40,238 nt of DNA from Gemmatimonadota bacterium (GCA_002712305.1 PATE01000104.1:1-40238), one strand, 5' to 3'; shown: positions 16,408 through 25,168, numbered from the stretch's first letter. A program made the numbers and translations. The notes: a model not told the origin generated them from the sequence alone.

Positions 16408-17889
16408 ATGGCGAAGGTTCTCGACGCCCCGTCACACAGCCTCCGAGAGTTCCGCATCCTGCCGGGCTACACGCCTCCGGATGGCAATGCCCTCAACGTC
16501 AATCTGACCACTCGACTGTGTCGACACGGGGACGGATTCCTCGAGTTGCACTGCCCCTTCCTGTCCGCCGCAATGCAAGCGGTGACCGGGGTGGATATGG
16601 CGATTGCCATCGCTCAACTCGGCGGTATAGGGATTCTGCCAGTCAGTCAGACCATCGAAGATCAGGCCGACAAGATCGGGCGCGTGAAACGCTTCAAGGC
16701 CGGTTTCCAGACCTCGTTGACGACATTGTCCCCTCAGCACACGATCGCCAATGCCATACAGATCATCGAGGAAACGGGCTATTCCACCTTCCCCGTGACC
16801 GATTCGGGTGATTTCCACGGCAAATTGCTCGGAGTTATCACCGACAAGGACTTTGACGTGCGCCGGGATCATGCGTGCACGGTGGAAGAGCGAATGAGGA
16901 CGGACGTCAATCATGGCGTCAATATCCAGGATCTGAAGGAAGCCAACCAACTGATGATCAAGTTCGGCCGCGGCTTCCTGCCCATCGTCAACGACGGTGG
17001 CAAGCTGATCTCGGCCGTCTTCAAGAAGGACCTCGACAAACATCTGCAGCATCCGAATGAGTCGATTGACGTCAAAAAACGTCTGCTCGTGGGTGCTGCC
17101 GTCTCCACGCACCCAGAAGACCGCGAACGTGTTCAGTGCCTGGTGGAACAAGAAGCTGATGTCATCGTCATCGACGCGTCCGACGGGCATACGCACTACC
17201 AGCGCCAGATGATCGAATGGATCAAGGGTAACTACGATGTTCCCGTGATCGGTGGAAATGTGGTGACCGCCCAAGCCTTTGAGTTCCTCGTTGATGCCGG
17301 CGTCGACGCTGTAAAGGTGGGGATGGGCATTGGCTCGGGCTGCACAACCCAGGAGGTGAAAGCCACCGGGCGCGGTCAGGGGTCAACGTTGCTTGATATC
17401 CCCCCGTCGCGCGATCGACATGCGGACAAGACCGGCGCCTACATCCCCATCGCCGCAGATGGTGGAATCAGCGGCCCTGCCGACATGTCCGTCGCCCTGG
17501 CCCTGGGTGCCGACACACTGATGATGGGCAACTTCTTCGCTCGATATACCGAGTCTGCGGGCAACCTGATGCGCAATGCAGCGGGCGAGATCGTCAAAGA
17601 GTATTGGATGGAGGGCAGCGCCAAGGCCAGCAATCACCGACGCTACTCACAATTGAAGAACCTCTTCTTCGAAGAAGGGATCACCGGGTTTGTCCCACAC
17701 CTTGGGTCCATCTTCGAGAAACTTCCTGTCGTGTTGCAGATCCTTCGATCGACGATTGCCACTGCGGGTTGTCGGTCCATCGACGAATTGCACACCCAGG
17801 CGGTACTTGAGAAGCAATCGCCCACGGCTCTGCGCGACTCCGACATCCACGATATGGTGCCCGCCAATATCGACCAGCAGATCTTGTAG
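16408..17889 (+). CDS. guaB: IMP dehydrogenase, divergent (protozoan-like) type
   Basis: GuaB oxidises IMP to XMP with NAD, the committed step to guanine nucleotides. The 493-aa protein has a TIM barrel interrupted by a tandem CBS module (about 110-220, with STFPVTDSGDFHGKLLGVIT). The catalytic loop reads GIGSGCTTQEV with Cys312, where most bacteria have GPGSICTT. The flap reads EGSAKASNHRRY, retaining the Arg412-Tyr413 pair that separates IMP dehydrogenase from GMP reductase. The loop and EYWMEGS resemble the kinetoplastid group more than E. coli GuaB. AAGGA precedes the ATG. It lies 11 bases before the phosphonate-cluster TIM-barrel gene. Confidence 0.9.
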   Translation: MAKVLDAPSHSLREFRILPGYTPPDGNALNVNLTTRLCRHGDGFLELHCPFLSAAMQAVTGVDMAIAIAQLGGIGILPVSQTIEDQADKIGRVKRFKAGFQTSLTTLSPQHTIANAIQIIEETGYSTFPVTDSGDFHGKLLGVITDKDFDVRRDHACTVEERMRTDVNHGVNIQDLKEANQLMIKFGRGFLPIVNDGGKLISAVFKKDLDKHLQHPNESIDVKKRLLVGAAVSTHPEDRERVQCLVEQEADVIVIDASDGHTHYQRQMIEWIKGNYDVPVIGGNVVTAQAFEFLVDAGVDAVKVGMGIGSGCTTQEVKATGRGQGSTLLDIPPSRDRHADKTGAYIPIAADGGISGPADMSVALALGADTLMMGNFFARYTESAGNLMRNAAGEIVKEYWMEGSAKASNHRRYSQLKNLFFEEGITGFVPHLGSIFEKLPVVLQILRSTIATAGCRSIDELHTQAVLEKQSPTALRDSDIHDMVPANIDQQIL

Positions 17890-17900
17890 CGGTTGGGAAC

Positions 17901-18758
17901 GTGATGAAGATCGGCTACTCCACATGGGGGATGCCGGAGACACCGATCGATGTGGCCCTCGACCACCTAGGTGGTTTGGGCTTCACCGGGGTCGAACCTA
18001 CCGTCATCCCTGGCTATTCGACTGAATTGGATGGACTCGATGCGGCGGAGCGCAGTCGTATCCGACGTCGATTCGACGAACTTGGTCTGCAGATGCCCGC
18101 CGTCGCCGGGCATCGGTCTCTCACAGCGCGCGACAACACCGAACACCAGGAGAACTGGCGACGCCTGACGGGTGCCATCGATCTATGTGCCCAGTGGTCA
18201 GGTGCCGAGGGTACTCCGGCTCTCGACACAACCCTCGGACTCCGTCCGGAAGATTGGGAACCCCAGCGGCAGTTTGTCCTCGATCGAGTGGGGGAGTTGG
18301 TATCCTACGCCGGGAAGCGCGGTGTTGTGGTGGCGATCGAGCCCCATGTCGGCTCAGCACTCGATCTGCCGGAGAAGGCCGTTTGGCTCCTTGAGCAGAT
18401 CGGCTCCCAATTCCTGAAACTCAACTTTGACATCAGTCACTTCGATGTCCTCGGCATTCCCACGGCTGAATCGGTGGCTGCCCTCGCACCTCATTCTGTG
18501 CACACCCACGTGAAGGACCAGCGGGGAAGAGCCCCGGATCATGAGTTCCTCATTCCGGGTGAGGGGCCGTTCGATTTCTGTGAATACCTGCAACACATGG
18601 CAGCAGCCGGCTACGATGGCTTCGTCACGGCTGAGGTGAGTGTCATGGTGCAACGACGGCCGACCTACGATCCTCTCGGTGCCGCCGAATTGACGTTTCG
18701 CACACTCAGGGAAGCGTTTTCGGCGGCGGGGCTCGAACCGGGATTGGCAGCCCGTTGA
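17901..18758 (+). CDS. Sugar-phosphate isomerase/epimerase-like TIM barrel
   Basis: The 285-aa protein belongs to the AP-endonuclease-2/xylose-isomerase-like TIM-barrel superfamily (PF01261). Metal-binding residues expected for the fold map to Glu147 (AIEPH), Asp177 and His180 (NFDISHFD), His203 (HTHVKD) and Glu245 (VTAEVS), so a divalent-metal enzyme acting on a sugar or small polyol is likely. It follows guaB by 11 bases and precedes the phosphonate genes on the same strand. Its role there is not established. It may isomerise a hydroxylated substrate, or be unrelated to phosphonates. An alternative start one codon later is possible. Confidence 0.82.
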   Translation: MMKIGYSTWGMPETPIDVALDHLGGLGFTGVEPTVIPGYSTELDGLDAAERSRIRRRFDELGLQMPAVAGHRSLTARDNTEHQENWRRLTGAIDLCAQWSGAEGTPALDTTLGLRPEDWEPQRQFVLDRVGELVSYAGKRGVVVAIEPHVGSALDLPEKAVWLLEQIGSQFLKLNFDISHFDVLGIPTAESVAALAPHSVHTHVKDQRGRAPDHEFLIPGEGPFDFCEYLQHMAAAGYDGFVTAEVSVMVQRRPTYDPLGAAELTFRTLREAFSAAGLEPGLAAR

Positions 18759-18822
18759 GCACAAGCGATCGACGTACCGACAGGAGCCATCAGGGCTCCG
18801 CCTGCGCGAATGGTGTCCCACG

Positions 18823-19881
18823 ATGAAAGTGACCACTGCCGCGCAGATCTTCGATGGTCCGGGTCAACCATTTCGCCTCGAGCAGTTGCCACTTCCGGAT
18901 CCCGGACCCGGTGAACGGATCGTGGCAGTAGGGTGCGCGACGCTTTGCGGATCCGACATTCACACCGTCGATGGACGCCGCCGCGAGCCGACGCCTGCGA
19001 TCCTCGGACACGAGGGGATTGGCCACGTGATTGCGGCTGGACCAGGCGCAGAGGCAGATGTGGGCCGTAGAGTTACGTGGAGCCTGGCAGACAGTTGTGG
19101 TCACTGTCGATTCTGTCGTCGACATGATCTACCGCAGAAGTGCGACCGCTTGTTCAAGTATGGGCATGCGGATCTGGCCGATGGCTCTGGTCTGAATGGT
19201 ACCTACGCGTCGCATATCCTTCTGCGGGCTGGAACTCATCTCGTCGACATACCCGATTCGATCAGTGACCCGGTTGCGGCGCCTGCCAACTGCGCCCTGG
19301 CCACGGCGGCGGCGGCCCTTGATGCACTGCCACATAGCGCAGAGCGAGTTCTTGTTCAAGGCGCAGGTCTTCTAGGTCTCTATGCGGCAGCCCTGTTGCG
19401 ACACCGAGGTGTGGATTGTGTGATGTGCAGCGATCCGGTGGAAAGGCGTCTCGAACAGGTGGCAAGCTGGGATGTAATGCCCATCGAACCCGAGAACGTT
19501 TCGCAGATCGAAGAGTGTGATGCCGTGTTGGAGATGTCGGGTCATGCTGACAGCGTCGTGGATGGTGTCCAGGCGTTGAGGGTTGGAGGAACCTACGTCC
19601 TGGTTGGGCTCGTCCATCCGGACAGCGCGCTGGCGCTGACGGGAGAACAGATCATCCGCAAATGCCTGCGGTTTCAGGGAGTACACAACTACGCCCCAAG
19701 GCACCTGGATGAGGCCATCGACTTCCTCACAGACGTGGGAGCCGACGATCGTTTGCTTCAACTCGTGTCCCCTCCGCGCCCACTGGCGTCGCTGGACGAC
19801 GCGTTCGATGAGGCGCGAACTCAGACTTGGCACCGCGTGTCCGTCACTCCGAATCCGCCCTCGTCGCCTCAGGAGAACTGA
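18823..19881 (+). CDS. Zinc alcohol dehydrogenase, phosphonate-catabolism type
   Basis: The 352-aa medium-chain dehydrogenase keeps catalytic-zinc ligands Cys42 (CGSDIH) and His63-Glu64 (GHEGIG), and structural-zinc cysteines 92, 95, 98 and 107. A nucleotide-binding loop reads VQGAGLLGLYAA. The CGSDIHTVDGRRREP region and the overall layout match what I know of the TIGR03366 family, the putative phosphonate-catabolism-associated alcohol dehydrogenases. It is joined to phnA by a one-base TGA/ATG overlap. The inferred role is oxidation of a phosphonate alcohol, for example 2-hydroxyethylphosphonate, to phosphonoacetaldehyde. The activity is unproven. Confidence 0.85.
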   Translation: MKVTTAAQIFDGPGQPFRLEQLPLPDPGPGERIVAVGCATLCGSDIHTVDGRRREPTPAILGHEGIGHVIAAGPGAEADVGRRVTWSLADSCGHCRFCRRHDLPQKCDRLFKYGHADLADGSGLNGTYASHILLRAGTHLVDIPDSISDPVAAPANCALATAAAALDALPHSAERVLVQGAGLLGLYAAALLRHRGVDCVMCSDPVERRLEQVASWDVMPIEPENVSQIEECDAVLEMSGHADSVVDGVQALRVGGTYVLVGLVHPDSALALTGEQIIRKCLRFQGVHNYAPRHLDEAIDFLTDVGADDRLLQLVSPPRPLASLDDAFDEARTQTWHRVSVTPNPPSSPQEN

Positions 19882-21134
19882 TGTCATCAGATGCAGCGTC
19901 CCCGTCTCGGCTGCAGGTCAACGGTCGAGACTATACGATGCCACGAGTGCCGATAGTGGGTATCTGTCTCGACGGGTGTGAGCCAGCCTATCTCGATGAA
20001 GCCGCGTCGCAGATGCCCCACCTGGCGGCCATCGTTTCAGACGGTGTCCGAGGCGAAGCGCACACCGTGGTCCCGTCTTTTACCAATCCGAACAATGTGG
20101 CGATCGTGACGGGTGTACCTGCCGCCATCAATGGCATTGCCGGCAACTTCTACTACGACGCGGAGACTGACAGCGAAGTCTTGATGAACGACCCCCGTTG
20201 GTTGCGCTGCCCGACGCTGCTGGCAACCTTCAGCCAGGCCGAACTCGACGTGGCGGCGGTGACGACGAAGGACAAGTTGCGCGCCTTCCTTGCCCAAGGA
20301 CTGGCGGAAGGTGCCGTCGCGTTCTCCGTGGAGAAGGCCGACGAGGCACAGGTGGCGACCCACGGAATCGGCGACGTGTTAGAGATGGTGGGACGCGCGA
20401 ATCCTGGGATTTATGACCCTGAGGCCAGCGTATTCTGTATCGAAGCAGGTGCTCGCTTGATGGATCGCAAGGCAACGGACGTCCTGTACCTGTCGACGAC
20501 GGACTTCGTCCAACACAAGTGGGCCCCTCACGAGCCGGAAGCGATCGCCTTCTACGCTCGCCTCGATGAGTTCCTCGGCCAGTTGCATGCATCGGGTGCC
20601 ATCGTCGCCATCACGGCTGACCATGGGATGAATGGGAAAACGATGGAGGGCGGTTCGCCCAATGTCCGCTATCTGGAGACGATCCTTGTCGACAGTGGAG
20701 TTGCGGAGGCGCGCGTCATTCTGCCCATCACAGACCCCTATGTGGTTCATCACGGCGCCCTCGGCTCGTACGCCACCGTCTACGTCGACGATCATCACGT
20801 GACGGTGGCTGCTCAGCGTCTGAGGGGCATCGATGGCGTCGAGGCCGTTCACACACGCGCCGAAGCGGCCGAACGGTTCCAGTTGCCCCCGGACAGAATC
20901 GGCGACCTGGTCGTGCTGGCCGACCGAGGCACGGTGCTGGGGCGCACGCCGGACTGGCACGACTTGAGCGATGTTGCGGACGGATTGCGCTCGCATGGCG
21001 GTCTACACGAAGCAACGGTGCCCTTCATCGTCAATCGACCATTGAACGGAGAGTTCTCCGATCAACTCGAGGGGGGCAAGTTGCGAAACTATGACCTATT
21101 CCAGGTTCTGTGTGATGGATGGGCCGATGCTTGA
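19881..21134 (+). CDS. phnA: Phosphonoacetate hydrolase
   Basis: PhnA cleaves the C-P bond of phosphonoacetate, giving acetate and phosphate, using a two-zinc alkaline-phosphatase-fold site. From the ATG that shares one base with the dehydrogenase stop, the product is 417 aa, the usual size. The nucleophile is Thr68 (PSFTNPNN). Zinc ligands map to Asp31, Asp208, His212, Asp247, His248 and His376, almost the same numbers as in the Sinorhizobium enzyme. The frame is open further upstream to 19827, but the coupled ATG fits length and motifs. It overlaps phnY by eight bases. This is the cluster's most diagnostic gene. Confidence 0.93.
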   Translation: MSSDAASPSRLQVNGRDYTMPRVPIVGICLDGCEPAYLDEAASQMPHLAAIVSDGVRGEAHTVVPSFTNPNNVAIVTGVPAAINGIAGNFYYDAETDSEVLMNDPRWLRCPTLLATFSQAELDVAAVTTKDKLRAFLAQGLAEGAVAFSVEKADEAQVATHGIGDVLEMVGRANPGIYDPEASVFCIEAGARLMDRKATDVLYLSTTDFVQHKWAPHEPEAIAFYARLDEFLGQLHASGAIVAITADHGMNGKTMEGGSPNVRYLETILVDSGVAEARVILPITDPYVVHHGALGSYATVYVDDHHVTVAAQRLRGIDGVEAVHTRAEAAERFQLPPDRIGDLVVLADRGTVLGRTPDWHDLSDVADGLRSHGGLHEATVPFIVNRPLNGEFSDQLEGGKLRNYDLFQVLCDGWADA

Positions 21135-22551
21135 GTTTGGCACCATTGCCAATGGCACACAGGCATCGGGTGACCAGTGGCTCGATGTAACCAGTCCATA
21201 CGACGGCCGCGTCGTGGGTCGTGTGGCCATGATCGGGGCAGAACGCGGCGCGCAGATCCTTGAAGAGACATACTCAACCCGTGTCGAGCTAACGCGACGC
21301 CAGCGAGCCGACGTGTTGGAGTCCATGGCCGATGCGATCGATGAACGCCGGGGCGAAGTGTCGCAGCTGATCACCGATGAAGCGGGTCTATGCGTGAAGG
21401 ACTCCATGTACGAGGCAGGGCGTGTTGGAGATGTCCTGCGATTCTCCGCCGCGCGGGCTCTGGAGGACGACTCTGAGGTTTTCCCCTGCGATATCACGCC
21501 CCACGGTCGAGCAAGGCGCATCTATACTATGCGCGAGCCCTTACGTCTTGTTTCGGCGATCACTCCCTTCAATCATCCGATGAACCAGGTCGTTCACAAA
21601 GTGGCGCCGGCCATTGCCGTGGGGACGCCTGTAGTGCTCAAACCATCGGAGAAGACCCCTCTGTCTGCCTATTGGCTGGGCCAACTGGCGTTGGACTGCG
21701 GCTTACCCGCCAATGCGCTCAATGTGATCAATGGGCCGTTGGCCGAGATCGCTCCGCTGTTGGTTCAACACGAGCGAGTAGAGATGGTCACCTTCACAGG
21801 GTCGAGTGCCATCGGTCGACAGATCGCCGAGCAAGCCGGATACAAACGTCTGATCCTCGAGTTGGGGGGCAGCTCGCCTCTCTTGGTTTTGGAGGACGCA
21901 GATGTCGAGGCGGCTGTGGAGATCGCCATGGCGGGGATCTTCAAGAACTCTGGTCAGCGCTGCACAGCGATTCGACGCCTCGTCGTCCATCGGTCGTTGG
22001 CCGATCGGTTCGCCGAGAGTCTCGCAGCCGCGACGGCTCAGTTGACGTGTGGCGACCCATACGATGAAGCAACCGATATGGGCACCGTCATCGATGAAGA
22101 CGCTGCCCGCCTGCTGGAGAGTCGGGTGAATGGCGCGGTGAAAGCAGGGGCGCGTGTACTGACGGGCAACCGTCGGGAGGGAGCTCTGTATTGGCCCACC
22201 GTCGTAGATCAGGTTGAGAACGACTATGATCTGGTTCGGTCGGAGAGCTTCGGACCCATTGCCTCGATTTTGCGCTTTGACGATCTGAGTGAAGCGCTCG
22301 CCATCGCCAACGACACCGAGTACGGTCTGTCCTCGGGCGTGGTGAGTCAGCACTGGCCTTCGATTCAAGCGTGCATCAGTGGCATTGAGGCAGGCACGGT
22401 CAACGTCAACGAAGCACCCAGTTACCGGCTCGAATGGACTCCCTTTGGCGGCATCAAAGCCAGCGGATTGGGTTACAAGGAGGGCGTCATCGAGACGATG
22501 AAGGCCATGACCTACGTGAAGACCTATTCCCTTCCGTGGGACCGTCCGTGA
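21127..22551 (+). CDS. phnY: Phosphonoacetaldehyde dehydrogenase
   Basis: PhnY oxidises phosphonoacetaldehyde to phosphonoacetate with NAD, feeding PhnA. The 474-aa product is an aldehyde dehydrogenase. It has FNHPMNQVVHKVAPAIA with VVLKPSEKTP (cofactor), TFTGSSAIGRQI, the general-base region LELGGSSPL and the catalytic cysteine in NSGQRCTA. The C-terminal block NEAPSYRLEWTPFGGIKASG is characteristic of the PhnY branch. In-frame ATGs at 21091, 21115 and 21127 all overlap phnA. I chose 21127, which gives MLEFGTIANG and the shortest overlap. No phnW (aminoethylphosphonate transaminase) follows or precedes it. Confidence 0.92.
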   Translation: MLEFGTIANGTQASGDQWLDVTSPYDGRVVGRVAMIGAERGAQILEETYSTRVELTRRQRADVLESMADAIDERRGEVSQLITDEAGLCVKDSMYEAGRVGDVLRFSAARALEDDSEVFPCDITPHGRARRIYTMREPLRLVSAITPFNHPMNQVVHKVAPAIAVGTPVVLKPSEKTPLSAYWLGQLALDCGLPANALNVINGPLAEIAPLLVQHERVEMVTFTGSSAIGRQIAEQAGYKRLILELGGSSPLLVLEDADVEAAVEIAMAGIFKNSGQRCTAIRRLVVHRSLADRFAESLAAATAQLTCGDPYDEATDMGTVIDEDAARLLESRVNGAVKAGARVLTGNRREGALYWPTVVDQVENDYDLVRSESFGPIASILRFDDLSEALAIANDTEYGLSSGVVSQHWPSIQACISGIEAGTVNVNEAPSYRLEWTPFGGIKASGLGYKEGVIETMKAMTYVKTYSLPWDRP

Positions 22552-22610
22552 GCCAGAACGAGGTCAACGTCGCCGTTCTTGCTGAAATCGCTGAATCGCC
22601 GTCGGACTGA
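22548..22610 (+). CDS. Possible 20-aa ORF coupled to phnY, or gene remnant
   Basis: GTG at 22548 overlaps the phnY stop as GTGA and opens MSQNEVNVAVLAEIAESPSD followed by TGA at 22608-22610. The composition is that of an ordinary protein N-terminus, but the frame ends just before the convergent oxidoreductase gene. It may be the stump of a lost fourth gene of the phosphonate operon, or chance. Confidence 0.25.
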   Translation: MSQNEVNVAVLAEIAESPSD

Positions 22611-22618
22611 TCCCGCAA

Positions 22619-23641
22619 CTACAGACTCGCCAACTCCACCTTCCGCCCCTCGCTGAGACTGACTTGCACGGCCTCGGTGAACGTCATGTATTTCACACCG
22701 TCGTCGAAATTGGTGTGGGTGACCGGTTTGCTATCACGGATGGCGTTGACGAAATCTGCTTCAACATCCCACCCCCAGGCTTTCTCGGGAGAGATCTCGA
22801 GGACACGGAAATCGTCGTCCCCCTCCAGCGCCACGTAGGCGCTGCCCCCCTCGAGTTTGAAGGCCCCCTTGGTCCCGTGCGCTTCGATCTCACCCCCTCG
22901 ACCGTGTTTTGCCACACTGCTGAGGTGGTAGACGGCGGTCGCATCGTTCTCGAGGTGTGAAACCACGCCGAGGCTCTCCGGTACATCGACGGCCCGTGTA
23001 CCACCCTCAGGACTATGTCTCTTGGGGGTGAAGGTGTGCGCTTGAGCGATCAACGATCGGTCATGTCCGGCGTATCTGCGTACCGTCTCATTGAGAATAC
23101 CCATGGACATGATATTCTGACCGGATAGATCGCGACGCTGACGCCAATGCAGGGGGGCCGACGGATCCCATCCGCCACCCAGTGCGTTGACGTGGATCTC
23201 CAACAGATCACCGAATGCACCCTCAGCAACCATCTCCAGCAACGTTGGCTCGCTCTCCAGATAGAAGGGTGCGGGTACGATCATGGCGACTCGATCGGAA
23301 CCGGCAGCGGTCGCTTGCATTCGCCGAGCCTCGGCCAGATCCATGGCCATTCTCGCCTCGGTGAGCACGTGTTTTCCTGCCTCCAAGGTTGCCAGACTGA
23401 TCTCACAGTGCAGATACGGCCACGTGCCGATGCAGACGGCGTCGACGTCATCAGCCTGCACCAGATCCAGCCAGTTCTCGTAGACGCGGGCGATGCCGAA
23501 TTCATCCGCCGCCTTCTGCCCTGATTCCCGTGTCCTGTTGCAGACGGCGATCACCTCTACGCCGTCGATCTCCTGGAAGCCGGGAATGTGACGACTTCGG
23601 GTATTGGCTCCAGCGCCAACGATGCCGATGCGCAGACTCAT
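22619..23641 (-). CDS. Gfo/Idh/MocA-family oxidoreductase lacking the EKP lysine
   Basis: The 340-aa protein begins MSLRIGIVGAGANTRSRHIPGF, the NAD(P)-binding Rossmann start of the family, and has the C-terminal alpha/beta substrate domain (IMSMGILNETVRRY, GTKGAFKLEGGSAY). Family members usually carry EKP after GKHV, whose Lys is catalytic. Here the segment is GKHVLTEARMAMD, so that Lys is absent. ATG at 23641 overlaps the M81 gene stop as ATGA with GGAG seven bases upstream, so the two are coupled. The longer frame to 23674 is unlikely. The role could be a sugar or inositol dehydrogenase-like function, but the missing Lys makes the chemistry uncertain. Confidence 0.82.
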   Translation of the reverse strand: MSLRIGIVGAGANTRSRHIPGFQEIDGVEVIAVCNRTRESGQKAADEFGIARVYENWLDLVQADDVDAVCIGTWPYLHCEISLATLEAGKHVLTEARMAMDLAEARRMQATAAGSDRVAMIVPAPFYLESEPTLLEMVAEGAFGDLLEIHVNALGGGWDPSAPLHWRQRRDLSGQNIMSMGILNETVRRYAGHDRSLIAQAHTFTPKRHSPEGGTRAVDVPESLGVVSHLENDATAVYHLSSVAKHGRGGEIEAHGTKGAFKLEGGSAYVALEGDDDFRVLEISPEKAWGWDVEADFVNAIRDSKPVTHTNFDDGVKYMTFTEAVQVSLSEGRKVELASL

Positions 23642-25128
23642 TTGCTGTCTCCTGCGTTGGGTGTCAGTGTCCATTCGTAGAGTTGTGTTCGAGCATGTTC
23701 ATAGGACGACGGCCCCCTTCCAATCCAGCAGGCGCCACCCGAATCGACTTCGATCAGATGAGGTGACACGGGTTCATAGGCCGCCCGTGGCGCGATGGCG
23801 CCCTTTGCGGCGAGGATTTTCTGCTGCGCAGGCACAATGCCCACACTCGTGATCTGATGGATGCTGTTGGGCGACTGCCGTTCACTGTTGATCACCAGAG
23901 AGCCACTACCTTCCCCACACGGGACCCGAACGACGACCGTGAGTCCCTGGTGATGGCGGCGACCACCCCCGTGTCGTCGTTCGAACTCTTCGTAGTTGCC
24001 GTCGCTCAGGGTTCTGACAGTGCCTTGAACGGACTGCGTTGTGCCATGTTCGGTGTCTGTCTTTGCGCCCACCTGCAGATCGACGGCACCGCCGATGCCC
24101 GCCTGTTGGCACTGCTTCGCCGCATCTGGATCCCAGATCGTCACGACCCAGCCATCTGCTTGCTGTGCAAGCAGCTGCTCGAGCACGAAGGTGGAGTCTC
24201 CGGCTGAACCACCGCCGATATTGTCGCCAAAGTCCAACAGCGTTGTCGGATTGTCGTCGCTGGCGATCGCCTGCCGAACGGCGGCGGCAGGGTCTGGAAC
24301 GTCGAGAACCAACTGCTCTCGAATTGACCACATGGCGTCGCCGATCTTCTCCGCCTCGCGGGTTGCCAAATCTGCATCTCCATCGGTAACCAAGACGATG
24401 GCAGGTCCCATCCATTCCACATCCGCGTACTGATAGCCGGCTGCGATCGATGCCGCCAGGATGCCGGGCCTCTGTTCGAGTTCTATCGCTTGCTGCATCA
24501 GCGGCTGCATCGGCGCGACACTTGTGTTGTGGAAATAGATATTGAACACCACTTCAGGGTTCACCATGTGCATCTTCGGACAAATCTCGCCGCGGATGGT
24601 GCGGGCAAGGATCTTCGCCGCCTGAATGCCTCGCTCGCGCTGATCGATATGTGGATTCGTCTTGTAAATGACGAGGACATCGGCATACGCGATCAGCTCA
24701 GGCGGCACGTTGGCATGGTAGTCGTGGGTTACGACAATGGGAATCTGATCACCCACCTGTTCGCGCACTCGGCGGACCGTCTCTGCATCTCCGTGCCCGA
24801 TTCCCTCGACAACCATGGCCCCGTGAAGCGCCAGAAGGACGCCGTCGACGGGGCCCAGATCAGCGAGGCCTGTGAGAATACGACCAACGAGTGTCTCGTA
24901 GTCTGCAGTCGTCACCGGACCGGCGGGGGTCGCCGTCGCTGACAGGAGGGGCAGCAGTTGCATGCCTTCCTCCTGGGCGGCAACGATATATCCTGCGATC
25001 TCGTGATACGTATCAGCATTGTCATCGAGCAGTTGCTGGCCAACCTCAATCTCGAAGTCGTCGAGGGTCGTTGGCTGGCTCGAGAATGTGTTGGATTCGT
25101 GGGCGAAGCCGGCAACTGCAACACGCAT
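23638..25128 (-). CDS. M81-family (MlrC-like) metallopeptidase
   Basis: The 496-aa protein matches the M81 family (microcystinase C, formerly DUF1485). It begins MRVAVAGFAHESNTFS with the conserved HESNTF at 10-15. It carries LHGAM (101-105), the metal-binding THDYHAN (134-140) and DFGDNIGGGSAGD in the C-terminal domain. Characterised MlrC cleaves linearised microcystin peptides. Most bacterial relatives have unknown substrates and often sit near amidase or sugar-acid genes. GGAG six bases before ATG 25128 supports the start. It is coupled to the Gfo/Idh/MocA gene downstream. It is cytoplasmic, since there is no signal peptide. Confidence 0.88.
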   Translation of the reverse strand: MRVAVAGFAHESNTFSSQPTTLDDFEIEVGQQLLDDNADTYHEIAGYIVAAQEEGMQLLPLLSATATPAGPVTTADYETLVGRILTGLADLGPVDGVLLALHGAMVVEGIGHGDAETVRRVREQVGDQIPIVVTHDYHANVPPELIAYADVLVIYKTNPHIDQRERGIQAAKILARTIRGEICPKMHMVNPEVVFNIYFHNTSVAPMQPLMQQAIELEQRPGILAASIAAGYQYADVEWMGPAIVLVTDGDADLATREAEKIGDAMWSIREQLVLDVPDPAAAVRQAIASDDNPTTLLDFGDNIGGGSAGDSTFVLEQLLAQQADGWVVTIWDPDAAKQCQQAGIGGAVDLQVGAKTDTEHGTTQSVQGTVRTLSDGNYEEFERRHGGGRRHHQGLTVVVRVPCGEGSGSLVINSERQSPNSIHQITSVGIVPAQQKILAAKGAIAPRAAYEPVSPHLIEVDSGGACWIGRGPSSYEHARTQLYEWTLTPNAGDSK

Positions 25129-25156
25129 GGGTCACTCCAGTATGGGGGAGGCCGCC

Positions 25157-25168
25157 GCCCGATCGGGC
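25157..25168. promoter_or_regulatory. 12-bp palindrome upstream of the M81 gene
   Basis: GCCCGATCGGGC is a perfect palindrome centred 35 bases before the M81 ATG. It could be an operator or a short leader hairpin. In GC-rich DNA a chance palindrome of this length is not rare. Confidence 0.2.

Noticed and set aside
16141-16507. ORFs on both strands in the gap before guaB (16141-16377 minus, 16151-16507 plus)
   Set aside because: They mirror each other, have Arg/Ser-rich composition and overlap the candidate promoter region and the guaB start.
22552-22618. Terminator between the convergent phnY and Gfo/Idh/MocA genes
   Set aside because: No stem longer than four pairs and no T-run on either strand.
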